The notes: generated by a model from the letters alone, not told the origin. Positions 8,811-17,903 are shown, numbered from the stretch's first letter. The stretch is DNA of 64,000 bases from ZC4RG29 sp964521255 (GCA_964521255.1 CAZFRM010000016.1:62001-126000); one strand, 5' to 3'. Numbers and translations are program-made.

Positions 8811-9350
8811 TCACCAATCAGAATCCTTCTTCGGTTCCTTATAAATAAACTTGTCAGTGATTGCTTTGTCGAGAAGACCTAACGTATTGGGTTTGCACCA
8901 TTCACGATGCAGAATAGTTCCACTGTTTTGGCAAGCGTAGTTGGTCAGATTTTCAGGTTGAGGAATTTTTTTATAACCAATGTCACCCTTCATTTGAATA
9001 GACTTTATGGTAACACGGTATTTACCGTCTTTAGCTTCCGCAGTTACTTTTCCAGTATACCTTCCTGTTTGAATGATCGGTGGAACAGCAACCTGGGAAA
9101 ATTGGAACTTCTTATAATCAACAACAAGGTCAGATAGGTCGGCGGTTACTGCATCACCAGCAAGGGTAACATTCCGTAATTCAGGAACGGTTTTCATAAA
9201 CTCAGCCAGCTTCTCCGTTGAGATCGTATCCTGAAAAAATACCTTCTGATAGATGATTTCAGTTTCAACAATTTTAAAATTTCCGTACTCGGTTGCCTGG
9301 GCTAAAACGAAGAGAGGGCAAAGTATTAAAACGTAGACGAGATGTTTCAT
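8811..9350 (-). CDS. Secreted protein of unknown function (possibly DUF4468-like)
   Basis: 179 aa with a clear signal peptide (MKHLVYVLILCPLFVLAQAT, cleavage near residue 18). The mature part is predicted mostly beta and begins EYGNFKIVETEIIYQKVF, which resembles the beta-strand opening of DUF4468 proteins common in Bacteroidota. It has two cysteines near the C-terminus, in NYACQNSG and REWCKP, which could pair. No catalytic motif is seen. It stands between repeat blocks and shows no clear operon partner. Confidence 0.65.
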   Translation of the reverse strand: MKHLVYVLILCPLFVLAQATEYGNFKIVETEIIYQKVFFQDTISTEKLAEFMKTVPELRNVTLAGDAVTADLSDLVVDYKKFQFSQVAVPPIIQTGRYTGKVTAEAKDGKYRVTIKSIQMKGDIGYKKIPQPENLTNYACQNSGTILHREWCKPNTLGLLDKAITDKFIYKEPKKDSDW

Positions 9351-9352
9351 GG

Positions 9353-9610
9353 CATAAGCTTAAAGCGCAAAGCTAAAAGCAGAAAGCAAAAAGATAAAAG
9401 GATATACTTCAAGGGTCTGGTTTTCAGGTTGAATACAATTGAAAACAGTTTAACAGCATTTGTAGAAAAGCGTAAAGCAGAAAGCTTAAAGCCCAAAGCT
9501 AAAGTATTCACCTTCAAAGCTTAATCTTTTCAGACGCAAACCATGGAAATTAGTCTGTAGCCATCAGCAGGCATCCATCTTTACGCTTTCAGCTTTCTGC
9601 TTTCAGCTTA
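9353..9610. repeat. Family D repeat blocks in the divergent spacer before the MFS gene
   Basis: The 326-bp spacer 9351-9676 holds three blocks of the AAAGC word family: 9353-9400 (forward), 9470-9516 (forward) and 9583-9610 (inverted, TTTCAGCTTTCTGCTTTCAG). Forward and inverted blocks can pair. Any promoter for the MFS gene must lie to the right of 9610. No gene is present; an open frame on the plus strand here is only repeat sequence. Confidence 0.7.
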
Positions 9611-9676
9611 TTAACAATCGGTTGCATAAAATCATTTTTAAGCAGATATTGGGGAGTTACTAAACCTTAAACTGAA

Positions 9677-10888
9677 ATGGAAAAATCCTATAATGCCAAT
9701 CGGCTGTTTGTCGCCAGTTGCCTTGCGTTACTTACTACAGCCTTTGCCTTTGGTATCCGCGCCGGGATCATGAATGACCTGGTCGCCGATATGAGCCTTA
9801 CCGATACGCAATTGGGGTGGATAAATTTTATGGGAATTTTTGGATTCCCGATTGCCACATTGGTGGGTGGCCCGCTCTACAACTCGATCGGCCCACGTAA
9901 GATTGGTAACGTTGCATTTATCTGCCACATTCTTGGAATAACTTTTTCAATCTTATCGAACAGTTTCTATACCTTGTTTTTCTCCACCTTCTTCATAAGC
10001 TTCGGCAATGGTATGGTTGAGGCAGCATACAATCCCATGATCTCTACGATGTATCCAAATAACCGTGCTACAATGCTAAACCGATTCCATGTGTGGTTCC
10101 CGGGTGGAATTGCCATTGGATCTGTTCTTGCCTTAACCATTGCAGAGCTGGGTGGTAGCTGGAAAGCCAAACTTGCGATCATGTATGTCCCCGCGTTGAT
10201 CTACTTCTTTATGTTCCGGGGACAAAAATTTCCTGAAGTTGAAAAAGATGAAACCACATCAACATCCGAAAATATTAAAGCAATCTTTAGTTCGCCGCTC
10301 TATTGGTTTATGCTGATACTTATGGCGCTCACTGCCACAACCGAGTTAGGAACTCAATCGTGGGTTGAACGAATACTTGCCAATTCAGGAGCGCAGCCTC
10401 TTCTTGTACTTGCCCTTGTAACCGTTCTGATGGCAGTAGGCAGATTGTTTGCCGGTCCGCTTATTCACCGGTTAAACATTACCGGCGTATTGCTTGGCTC
10501 GGCTGTTTTCTCAGCCATATCCATTTATATGATGCACACCGCAACCGGGCCCATGGTATATGTCTCCGCAGTTCTTTTTGCCATTGGTGTATGTTATTTC
10601 TGGCCGAACATGATTTCTTTCATTGCAGAATATTTACCTAAAACAGGCGCGCTCGGTATGTCATTAATTGGCGGAGTGGGAATGCTGGGGTTGTCTATTT
10701 TTCAACCTATAATTGGTGGATGGCTTGATGCACACCGGGCCAGTTTGTCGTCCCAGGGACTTACCGGAGACGCGTTGGAACTGGCCGCGGGACAGGCAAC
10801 ACTCGCGAATATTGCAATCATCCCAACCATCCTTATTGTTGCCTTCGGATTTTTATTTTTCTGGCGACGCAGCCAGGCTAAAAAATAA
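9677..10888 (+). CDS. MFS transporter, probable sugar permease
   Basis: 403 aa with about 12 hydrophobic helices. The loop after helix 2 reads GGPLYNSIGPRKIG, matching the MFS GxLxDxxGRR-type motif in diverged form, and helix 4 holds FISFGNGMVEAAYNPMI, which resembles the fucose/glucose permease branch. It is divergent from the secreted protein and the oxidoreductase/isomerase genes, and is followed by a strong terminator, so it is a single-gene transcript. It probably imports the sugar or keto-sugar handled by those enzymes; the substrate is not fixed by the sequence. Confidence 0.88.
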   Translation: MEKSYNANRLFVASCLALLTTAFAFGIRAGIMNDLVADMSLTDTQLGWINFMGIFGFPIATLVGGPLYNSIGPRKIGNVAFICHILGITFSILSNSFYTLFFSTFFISFGNGMVEAAYNPMISTMYPNNRATMLNRFHVWFPGGIAIGSVLALTIAELGGSWKAKLAIMYVPALIYFFMFRGQKFPEVEKDETTSTSENIKAIFSSPLYWFMLILMALTATTELGTQSWVERILANSGAQPLLVLALVTVLMAVGRLFAGPLIHRLNITGVLLGSAVFSAISIYMMHTATGPMVYVSAVLFAIGVCYFWPNMISFIAEYLPKTGALGMSLIGGVGMLGLSIFQPIIGGWLDAHRASLSSQGLTGDALELAAGQATLANIAIIPTILIVAFGFLFFWRRSQAKK

Positions 10889-10911
10889 AGTATCAGTTAT
10901 GAATCACGCAA

Positions 10912-10938
10912 GGGATGCCTCACAAAGGCGTCCCTTTT
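10912..10938 (+). terminator. Rho-independent terminator after the MFS gene
   Basis: GGGATGCCT, loop CACAA, then AGGCGTCCC followed by a run of seven T. The 9-bp stem (one G-U pair) begins 24 bp after the MFS stop codon. Confidence 0.92.
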
Positions 10939-10974
10939 TTTATTCCCCACTAATTCGCATTGGTATAAAACGGT

Positions 10975-11005
10975 GTTGCAGCCAGCATTTTTCTCGTTAC
11001 CTTTG
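10975..11005 (+). promoter_or_regulatory. Bacteroidota-type promoter for the His/Cys-rich gene
   Basis: TTG at 10975-10977, 20 bases, then TACCTTTG at 10998-11005 fit the sigma-ABfr consensus (TTG at -33, TAnnTTTG at -7). The predicted transcription start falls within a few bases of the ATG at 11012, so the mRNA could be leaderless. Confidence 0.72.
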
Positions 11006-11011
11006 CATTTC

Positions 11012-11419
11012 ATGAAAAAGGTAATCATCAAAAGAAAATTAAAAGCGCTCGGCCTCACAGCCATGCCTCTTTTGATACTTTTACTCTACCTGGTAGGATC
11101 GGTGCAGATAGAATCGCTGCATCACCTTGTCCACCCCGATGATCATATCTCACTTCATTCCCCTGAACAGGAAAAAGATACCTGCCATCAAAGTATTTAT
11201 CACGCTGGCATTAATCATGGATGTGATCATAAGTCGCATTTGAGTGAATTTAAAAAATGCGCTGTCTGTGATTATGCAAATCATTCCGTTCACCTGTTTT
11301 CAATTTATACAACTGACCTGCCTGACGCTTTAAGTAATTTTATTGAAGATCATTACGTTCAGTCAGAAGTAACAACAACCTTACTCTACTCCTCTTCACG
11401 CGCACCTCCTGTCGCATAA
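11012..11419 (+). CDS. Small His/Cys-rich membrane-anchored protein, possible metal sensor or binder
   Basis: 135 aa from the ATG at 11012; an upstream ATG at 10973 lies inside the promoter and is rejected. A basic N-terminus and one hydrophobic helix (about residues 13-32) are followed by a periplasmic part rich in His and Cys: SLHHLVHPDDHISLH, then CHQSIYHAGINHGCDHKSH, then KKCAVCDYANHSVH with a CxxC. I do not recognise a named family. The metal-binding look and the position 80 bp before a TonB-dependent receptor gene suggest a role in uptake of a transition metal such as zinc or copper; this is inference. Confidence 0.7.
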   Translation: MKKVIIKRKLKALGLTAMPLLILLLYLVGSVQIESLHHLVHPDDHISLHSPEQEKDTCHQSIYHAGINHGCDHKSHLSEFKKCAVCDYANHSVHLFSIYTTDLPDALSNFIEDHYVQSEVTTTLLYSSSRAPPVA

Positions 11420-11498
11420 TTTTCTTCTTCTATTAAAATCTCTATGCTTCGCTTGAAGCAATAGAATTCAATTCCTCCATTTCATTTTATTGGACATC

Positions 11499-13916
11499 AT
11501 GCTCACACGGGCAACCCTATTATTTATTTTACTCTGTTCGTCTTTACAGAGCGCTGTCTTTTCACAAGATCAGTGCGCTGCAAAATTCGCTGGCCGTATA
11601 CAAGACGAAACCGGTGAATCACTTGCAGGCGCAACAGTGATTCTCTCCCCTTCTCAACAAGGAGCGGCGACGGATACGAAAGGCGAGTTCAGCATTGAAA
11701 AAATATGCCCCGGTAGGTATGAAGTCTCTGTTCATTTTGTGGGATATAAAAGTCAGTCGTTTGAACTTGTCATTGAAAAGAACGTGACGCGAACAATCAC
11801 ATTAGTTGAAGATGTAGAGCAACTAAGTGAAGTGGTTATACAGGAGGAAGCGGTAAAAGCTGATCACAATCAAAACTTTAGTGTGATGAGTGAAAAGCAA
11901 CTTGAAGCAACTGCCGGTAAATCATTAGGTGAATCGCTGAAAGAAATTCCCGGAGTCAATACCATTCAATCTGGTCCGGGCATTTTCAAGCCTGTTATTC
12001 ATGGTGTACATAGTCAGCGTGTGCTGATCTTAAATCATGGCATTCGCCAGGAAGGGCAACAATGGGGAGCAGAGCATGCGCCAGAAATTGACCCGTTCAT
12101 TGCGTCGAATATTTTAGTGGTGAAGGATGCTTCATCGATCAAATATGGCACCGATGCTATTGGTGGCGTGATCATTGTGAACCCCGCAGAACTTCCGGAT
12201 AAGCCGGGCATCGATGGTTCATTGAACACCATCTTGCAAAGCAATGGAAGATCAGGAACATTTTCAGGAATGCTGGAAGGGGGCTTAAAAAAATATGAAG
12301 GCTGGGGTTGGCGATTACAAGGCACAGCAAAACGTGCGGGAGATTACCACGCACCGGATTATTCCCTTACCAATACAGGCGTTAAAGAACTGGATTTTTC
12401 TGCGGCCACCGGATATCATGGTAAGAAATTCGGATTTGATATTTTCTTCAGCAGGTTCCAGACTGAAATTGGAATTCTGAAGGGTACTTCCATCGGAAAC
12501 CTGGACGATCTGATTACTGCGATGGAAACAGAACCACCGCAATACACATCTGACTTTAGTTATGACATCGGGCCTCCGCGCCAAGAAGTAAGTCATAACT
12601 TATTAAAAGTTTCCAGCCACATTTCAGGCGAACGTGGCGAATGGAGGTTCCGTTATGGGTTCCAGCAGAACAACAGAAAGGAATTTGATATCCGCAGGGG
12701 TGATCTCTCCGGGATACCGGCTATTGATTTAAAACTTTACACCCACACGCTGGAGACTGAATGGGAATCAAATATCAATTCAAACTGGAGCACTTGTGTC
12801 GGACTAACGGGGATGGTACAGGATAATATAAATATCCCCGGAACGAAACGCATTCCGTTCATTCCGAATTTCGATAACATTTCAGGTGGTGTATATGGCA
12901 TCAGCAAAATCATCGTTGACCGATGGGTCATCGATGTTGGTGCGCGATACGATTACCGGTATTACTCGGTAACGGGATTTGATTTCAAGAATACGCTCTA
13001 TACAAGTAAGCTTAATTTTCATAACATAAGTGCAACCGCTGGAGCTTCTCTTGAAATAGATAAAAGACAATCCTGGAATATAAATCTCAGCAGCGCATGG
13101 AGACCACCTCATGTTGCTGAGTTGTATAGTCTAGGAACGCACCAAAGCGCCGCAGCCATTGAATATGGATTGCTGTTAAACGACTCGACAAATGAAGTGA
13201 TGGATATAAAGGATATAAATTTCCAAAATGAACAGGCGTTGAAACTGGTGAGCAGTTATCAGCGAAAGTTCGGCTCAACACAATTCGAAGTGACCGGATA
13301 TGTAAATTATATTTTCAACTACATCTATTTGCGCGCCGGTGGAATTACAGAAACGATACGCGGTGTGTATCCATACTTCAGGTACAACCAAACCGATGCT
13401 TTGTTTCTGGGTGCAGATATTACGGCTTCGTGGCAAGTAACCAAAAACCTGAAAGCTGGTGTAAAAGCTTCACTCTTGCGTGCATCAGATGAAAAGAACG
13501 ATGACTACCTGGCCTTTATTCCATCGAACCGTTATGAAGCTTCGGTGCATTTTGATGAGCCCGATAAATTTCTTTTGAAAGATTTCTTCCTCGAATCAAA
13601 AGTAAAATATGTAGCAAAACAACATCGCGCACCAAGAACCATTACACCGCGTGAATTTAAAGAAGCGTATGAAAATGATACCGATCCGCTAAACGGTGAT
13701 CACTCCAACTTTGATTTTATGGACGCACCGGATGGTTATGTGCTACTGAACATCTCGTCTGGATTTTCAATAAAGCGAGAGAAAGTCCGGTACGATTTTC
13801 GGGTAGCTGCTGAAAATCTGTTGAATACTTCCTACCGGGAATACACAAACCGCTTTCGCTATTACGCGGATGACATGGGAAGGAATTTTATTCTATCATT
13901 CAAATATATTTTCTAA
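11499..13916 (+). CDS. TonB-dependent receptor with N-terminal carboxypeptidase-regulatory-like domain
   Basis: 805 aa from the ATG at 11499; a TTG three codons earlier is also open. The order is signal peptide (to about residue 23, AVFSQ), a CarboxypepD_reg-like beta domain (about 28-110, with GESLAGATVILSP), plug domain (about 125-230, GESLKEIPGVNTIQSG, then SQRVLILNHGIRQEGQQWGA), and a 22-strand-type barrel ending in FILSFKYIF with an aromatic last residue. The plug stretch EHAPEIDPF resembles receptors proposed to import metals such as zinc. The genes on both sides (His/Cys-rich protein, acidic lipoprotein) support a metal or metal-complex ligand. The ligand is not proven. Confidence 0.88.
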   Translation: MLTRATLLFILLCSSLQSAVFSQDQCAAKFAGRIQDETGESLAGATVILSPSQQGAATDTKGEFSIEKICPGRYEVSVHFVGYKSQSFELVIEKNVTRTITLVEDVEQLSEVVIQEEAVKADHNQNFSVMSEKQLEATAGKSLGESLKEIPGVNTIQSGPGIFKPVIHGVHSQRVLILNHGIRQEGQQWGAEHAPEIDPFIASNILVVKDASSIKYGTDAIGGVIIVNPAELPDKPGIDGSLNTILQSNGRSGTFSGMLEGGLKKYEGWGWRLQGTAKRAGDYHAPDYSLTNTGVKELDFSAATGYHGKKFGFDIFFSRFQTEIGILKGTSIGNLDDLITAMETEPPQYTSDFSYDIGPPRQEVSHNLLKVSSHISGERGEWRFRYGFQQNNRKEFDIRRGDLSGIPAIDLKLYTHTLETEWESNINSNWSTCVGLTGMVQDNINIPGTKRIPFIPNFDNISGGVYGISKIIVDRWVIDVGARYDYRYYSVTGFDFKNTLYTSKLNFHNISATAGASLEIDKRQSWNINLSSAWRPPHVAELYSLGTHQSAAAIEYGLLLNDSTNEVMDIKDINFQNEQALKLVSSYQRKFGSTQFEVTGYVNYIFNYIYLRAGGITETIRGVYPYFRYNQTDALFLGADITASWQVTKNLKAGVKASLLRASDEKNDDYLAFIPSNRYEASVHFDEPDKFLLKDFFLESKVKYVAKQHRAPRTITPREFKEAYENDTDPLNGDHSNFDFMDAPDGYVLLNISSGFSIKREKVRYDFRVAAENLLNTSYREYTNRFRYYADDMGRNFILSFKYIF

Positions 13917-13936
13917 CATTTTAAAAATTGAATTTC

Positions 13937-14560
13937 ATGAAAACTAATTCTTATAAAATAGTAAAATCATTTTTATCTCAACCTTTACTATTTGTTTTAA
14001 TAATGGCGTCCTTCACAAGCTGTGATGACGATGATCCCGCAAAAGAAGATGTGCCAGAATTAATTACAAAATTAACGCTCACTTTCACGCCCATTGATGG
14101 AGGAACTCCCATTGTAATATCAGCTTCCGATCCTGACGGAGAAGGGGTACAGGATATTGAAGCCGATGGCCCTATAAATCTTGAAGGCAATACCAATTAC
14201 ACCCTTACTTTAACTTTGATCAATGAACTGGCAGATCCATCGGACCCTGCTTACGACGTCACTGAAGAAATAGAAGAAGAAAGTGATGAGCATATGTTCT
14301 TTTTCAGCTGGACGAATGATGTGTTCTCCGATCCGACCGGCAACGGCAATATTGATGACCGTAATGACCCGGTAAATTATGATGACGAAGATAACAACGG
14401 GCTACCGCTGGGGTTAATAACCACCTGGACCTCCGGTGATGCTTCATCCGGAACATTTCGTGTTGTACTCAAGCACCAACCGGAATTGAAGTCAGCCACA
14501 TCAACATCAAGCACAGGGGAGACAGATCTGGATGTGTCGTTTAATATTAATGTGAATTGA
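13937..14560 (+). CDS. Acidic lipoprotein downstream of the TonB receptor
   Basis: 207 aa from the ATG at 13937; a TTG three codons earlier is not needed. The lipobox TSC lies at about residue 30, followed directly by a run of Asp. The mature part has beta-rich segments (ITKLTLTFTPIDGGTP, NYTLTLTLINE) and many acidic residues. A second acidic stretch near the middle (EEIEEESDEHMFFFSW) and DDRNDPVNYDDEDNNG look suited to cation binding. It starts 20 bp after the receptor stop, so it is very likely an operon partner, probably a surface or periplasmic accessory for the same ligand. The family is not recognised with certainty. Confidence 0.75.
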   Translation: MKTNSYKIVKSFLSQPLLFVLIMASFTSCDDDDPAKEDVPELITKLTLTFTPIDGGTPIVISASDPDGEGVQDIEADGPINLEGNTNYTLTLTLINELADPSDPAYDVTEEIEEESDEHMFFFSWTNDVFSDPTGNGNIDDRNDPVNYDDEDNNGLPLGLITTWTSGDASSGTFRVVLKHQPELKSATSTSSTGETDLDVSFNINVN

Positions 14561-14598
14561 CATTAAATTATAAACAGGAATAGGAATAGGAATAAATA

Positions 14599-14626
14599 GT
14601 AGAGACGCGATGCATCGCGTCTCTAC
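14599..14626. repeat. Perfect 28-bp palindrome (GTAGAGACGCGATG and its complement)
   Basis: The left half GTAGAGACGCGATG is followed at once by its exact reverse complement, with a partial GTCTCTAC echo 10 bp later. A GGAATA short tandem run lies just upstream. A variant palindrome plus tandem copies lies at 60959-61065. It sits just before the truncated GH140-like gene. Confidence 0.9.
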
Positions 14627-14684
14627 ATACAAACTGTCTCTACAGATTTATACTTACTTATTTACTTATTAAACAATTAATCAG

Positions 14685-15644
14685 ATGGGTCGTGGCGCTG
14701 TTGATGATCCTCCTCCAGGACCAACATATTTTGCACTTCCAAATCCAAGTGGCGAATTTATCGGACGGCGCTATAAGGAACGCGGGAACATAATCTGGAT
14801 ACTGGGCGGTGATCGAAACCCGCGCGACGAAAATGATCTTGCTGTGTGGAGAGCAATGGCGGAAGGTATAATTACGGGTGTGGGAAATGCCGATGATGCC
14901 CTGATGACTTTTCATCCTCAACCCCATGAAAATGGCGGTTCTTCAACATGGTTTCACCAGGACTCCTGGCTGGACTTCAATATGCACCAAACGGGACATT
15001 GTATAGATAATAAGCGAGTTGATAAGATCACGCATGATTACAATCTGTCACCAGTCAAGCCAACCCTGGATGGTGAGCCTATGTATGAAGAACATCCAAT
15101 ATGTTTTGATTCACGGAAAAACGGCTTCTCATCAGCAGATGACATTCGTAAGTTAGCCTATTGGGATTTGTTTGCAGGAGCATTTGGACACACGTATGGT
15201 TGTCATGCGATGTGGCAGTTCTATAGTGAGAACTGGGAGCCTGTAAATTTTCCTCAACGATCATGGAAAGCATCCCTTGATCTTCCGGGAGCGATTCAGA
15301 TGGGATACGTGAAAAAATTATTGACTCCAGTCCTCGAGCGGGATCGCGTTCCCGATCAAACCATGATCGCCGGTGATAATCCCAAAGACAGTTCTTATGT
15401 TGCTGCTACCCGTGCAGCCGATGGCAAGTTTGCTTTCATCTACACACCCACCGGTAAAACACTTACCATTAACACAGCGAACCTGAAAGGAAAAAAAATT
15501 ACAGCCTCCTGGTTTGATCCGAGATCAGGAAACTACACTTCGATATTAACATCACGCAAAAAAAATACATTAACCTTCACTCCTCTTTCCAGTGGAGAAA
15601 CATTCGATTGGGTTTTAGTATTGGAGATGGATAAGAAATTTTAG
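14685..15644 (+). pseudogene. GH140-like (apiosidase-type, DUF4038) glycosidase, 5'-truncated
   Basis: 319 aa from the first ATG, against roughly 450-500 aa for intact relatives. There is no signal peptide and the N-terminal third of the barrel is missing. The frame opens mid-domain and reaches IIWILGGDRNP at residues 36-46 (Asp43) almost at once; the second catalytic region is TLDGEPMYEEHP with Glu131. The C-terminal part (about 230-318, AADGKFAFIYTPTGKTLTIN onward) matches the collagen-binding-like domain found after DUF4038. A 28-bp palindrome ends 58 bp upstream, close to the break. Intact homologues remove pectin side-chain sugars; this copy is probably inactive, though both catalytic acids remain. 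Confidence 0.75.
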
Positions 15645-15645
15645 G

Positions 15646-15717
15646 GGATCAGTTATCGGTTATCAGTTAATAGTTGTGGTATATTCACTATTAACTGATA
15701 ACGGATAACTAATAACT
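15646..15717. repeat. Intergenic imperfect palindrome, family B (second full copy)
   Basis: The left arm GATCAGTTATCGGTTATCAG continues into TTAATAGT; the right arm is ACTATTAACTGATAACGGATAACTAATAAC, given here in two overlapping words. It lies between two convergent genes and could act as a bidirectional 3' hairpin. Confidence 0.85.
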
Positions 15718-17903
15718 TAAATCTTAATCCCCAAAGAAACTGAAAAACTTCTGCCATCAGAAGACCATACGCCAGGCCCTGGATACATTTGCGGTCTCTT
15801 GGTGAAATATTGTTCGTTAGTTACATTATTGAAATTGATACGCGCTACGAGATTGTTAGCGAATCGAATCGTAGCATTGATATCAAGAAGTCCGTACGAC
15901 GGAACCAACCCCACAGATCCGGTAGCGGAAGGCGTTTCGGTATTCAAAGCATCCGCGTAACTCTCTGCAGTATAACTGTAGAGAAACGAAAGACTGGCGT
16001 CATGGTATCGGAATGTAAGCCCATTGCGTGAGATAACTTCAGGAACTGATTCAACTTTATTCCCGCTCACATTAATGTTTTCGTTACCTGATCTCACAGA
16101 TGCGCCCTGGTAGGTTGCATCCATAAATGCAGTGGATGTAAACAACGTAATGCCTAGCCCTTTCTTAAAGGTGAGATTCCACTCCAGAAATACTTCCGCT
16201 CCATTAGTAACAGAGTTACCAATGTTGGTTCTGTACAAATAGAAACTTCCATCGTTCGGGTTGGTTTCAGACAAAGTGCCCATCCGGTTGTTGTATTGAA
16301 TGCGAAATGCGTTGACATCCCAGCGAATTGATTTCCACGAACCGCGATAGCCAGCCTCCATATTATACCCATCAGCATCCTGAAGGTTCTTGTCAACAAC
16401 TTCATAAGTTGATGCAGGAATTATGTCTTTGAACATAACAGGCCGATACGCCTGTGACCATCCTCCGTAAAGATTATGATCGGGCTTGATCATATAATCT
16501 GCCTTGATCCCAAGCAACAGAAAATTATGATCGATTGAATTGGGTAGATCACCTGGGTCATAATACTTAATAACTCCTGACATATCGGATTCACCAATTT
16601 CTAATCGCGCGCCAGGCGTAATCGTGAGGCCCGGTTTTAATGTGAAAGCATTCTCTGCAAAGAGAGCAATATTCTTCGTTTTGAAATGAAGGTCACGCCC
16701 CCACCCATCGGAAGAGATCGTCAAATCAAAGTCTGTACCGGTGGTTCCTGTCCCTAACTGCTTTCGATGAAGGTCATTGTCAAACAACTGAACTCCCCCA
16801 ACTAACGCACCATCTATTTTCCCAAGCCGATAAGAATGTAATAACCTCAGCTCTGAAGTGTAGCTATTGAAGTTGTCAATATCTACTTGTCGCGGTGCAT
16901 AAGTTAAAGTAACGGGATCAATAACATCAGGAATATTCGCCGGTCTATCAAACTGAACGCTGTTTCTATCACCCAATACGGCTGATACCATCCAATACAA
17001 TTTTGTTTTCAGCCCCAACTGCCAATCCACACTTAAGGATGGTATATAAATTTCAGGATTGAAGTAGTTCCTCGCACGTGTTGATTGATTAGGATCAGCA
17101 TAAAACATGCTGTCGGTTAACGGTCCTGGTATCTGGTAAATGTAATTCGACCGTGATACTTCAGCTTTTATATCCACCCGCTTTGATGGAGAATAGATAA
17201 GTGTAATAGCCTGTGCATCAAAGTCTGTTTGACTGTTATCACGATACCCATCGGACACGCGTTTATTATAATAAGCGTAGTACCTGAATTTCCCGATCGT
17301 TCCGCCAACAGCATTGTAGGTACTTAGCAAACCAAATGAGCCAATAGAGTTGACACTTTCAAAACTAAATCTCCGGGTTGAGTCAGGCTCCTTGGTAATA
17401 TAGTTCAACATACCTCCAAACTGGGCTCCATATTGAAGTGATCCAGTTCCACGTACCAGTTCAATGCGTTCAACGGCTTCCATCGGCACACTGAAGTGGC
17501 TGGCAGGATATCCATACATATCGGAGTTTGTGATGGTACCGTTCTTACGCAAGTTAAATTCCCATCCCCTATGCGGATCCAGGCCGCGGGTAGAGATGTT
17601 CATCTGATTACCCGTGCCATCCATATCATAGACAAACACGCCAGGCACCTTCGCAAAAATCTGCCGGGGGTTACGTTCAGCAACATTGGCATCAAGGTTC
17701 TGAAGATTGATCACCTCGTTCTTCGTTCCAGACCAAATTCTTGTTCCTGATACCTTCGGCAATTGCTCAAGATCATTGAGCCTCACCCCTTTTACAACTA
17801 CTTCATTTAATTGTTTTGACTTAAGCGAATCCTGTGCTTCCTGCCCAAATGTCAATCCTGTTGAACCAACCAATATCGCAATTACAACCCTCCATTTAAT
17901 CAT
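15717..17903 (-). CDS. TonB-dependent receptor, Fe(III)-dicitrate (FecA)-like
   Basis: 728 aa from the ATG at 17903, which overlaps the stop of the upstream gene by 8 bp; ATGs at 17912 and 17924 are less likely because only the chosen one begins a compact signal peptide (MIKWRVVIAILVGSTGLTFG). A TonB-box-like segment LNEVVVKGVRL is followed by the plug (KVPGVFVYDMDGTGNQMNIS, RGLDPHRGWEFNLRKNG, VERIELVRGTGSLQYGAQFG), the FecA-type plug signature. The barrel ends SFSVSLGIKI. Translational coupling to the haloperoxidase-like gene is the striking context. The probable ligand is a ferric chelate. Confidence 0.9.
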   Translation of the reverse strand: MIKWRVVIAILVGSTGLTFGQEAQDSLKSKQLNEVVVKGVRLNDLEQLPKVSGTRIWSGTKNEVINLQNLDANVAERNPRQIFAKVPGVFVYDMDGTGNQMNISTRGLDPHRGWEFNLRKNGTITNSDMYGYPASHFSVPMEAVERIELVRGTGSLQYGAQFGGMLNYITKEPDSTRRFSFESVNSIGSFGLLSTYNAVGGTIGKFRYYAYYNKRVSDGYRDNSQTDFDAQAITLIYSPSKRVDIKAEVSRSNYIYQIPGPLTDSMFYADPNQSTRARNYFNPEIYIPSLSVDWQLGLKTKLYWMVSAVLGDRNSVQFDRPANIPDVIDPVTLTYAPRQVDIDNFNSYTSELRLLHSYRLGKIDGALVGGVQLFDNDLHRKQLGTGTTGTDFDLTISSDGWGRDLHFKTKNIALFAENAFTLKPGLTITPGARLEIGESDMSGVIKYYDPGDLPNSIDHNFLLLGIKADYMIKPDHNLYGGWSQAYRPVMFKDIIPASTYEVVDKNLQDADGYNMEAGYRGSWKSIRWDVNAFRIQYNNRMGTLSETNPNDGSFYLYRTNIGNSVTNGAEVFLEWNLTFKKGLGITLFTSTAFMDATYQGASVRSGNENINVSGNKVESVPEVISRNGLTFRYHDASLSFLYSYTAESYADALNTETPSATGSVGLVPSYGLLDINATIRFANNLVARINFNNVTNEQYFTKRPQMYPGPGVWSSDGRSFSVSLGIKI

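Noticed and set aside
9342..9524. A 60-codon open frame on the plus strand
   Set aside because: It is made of family D repeat words (AAAGC), giving a low-complexity Lys/Ala/Glu peptide, and it runs over the start of the minus-strand secreted-protein gene.
10973..11011. Longer start for the His/Cys-rich protein
   Set aside because: The extra 13 codons lie within the promoter elements and break the basic-then-hydrophobic N-terminal pattern.
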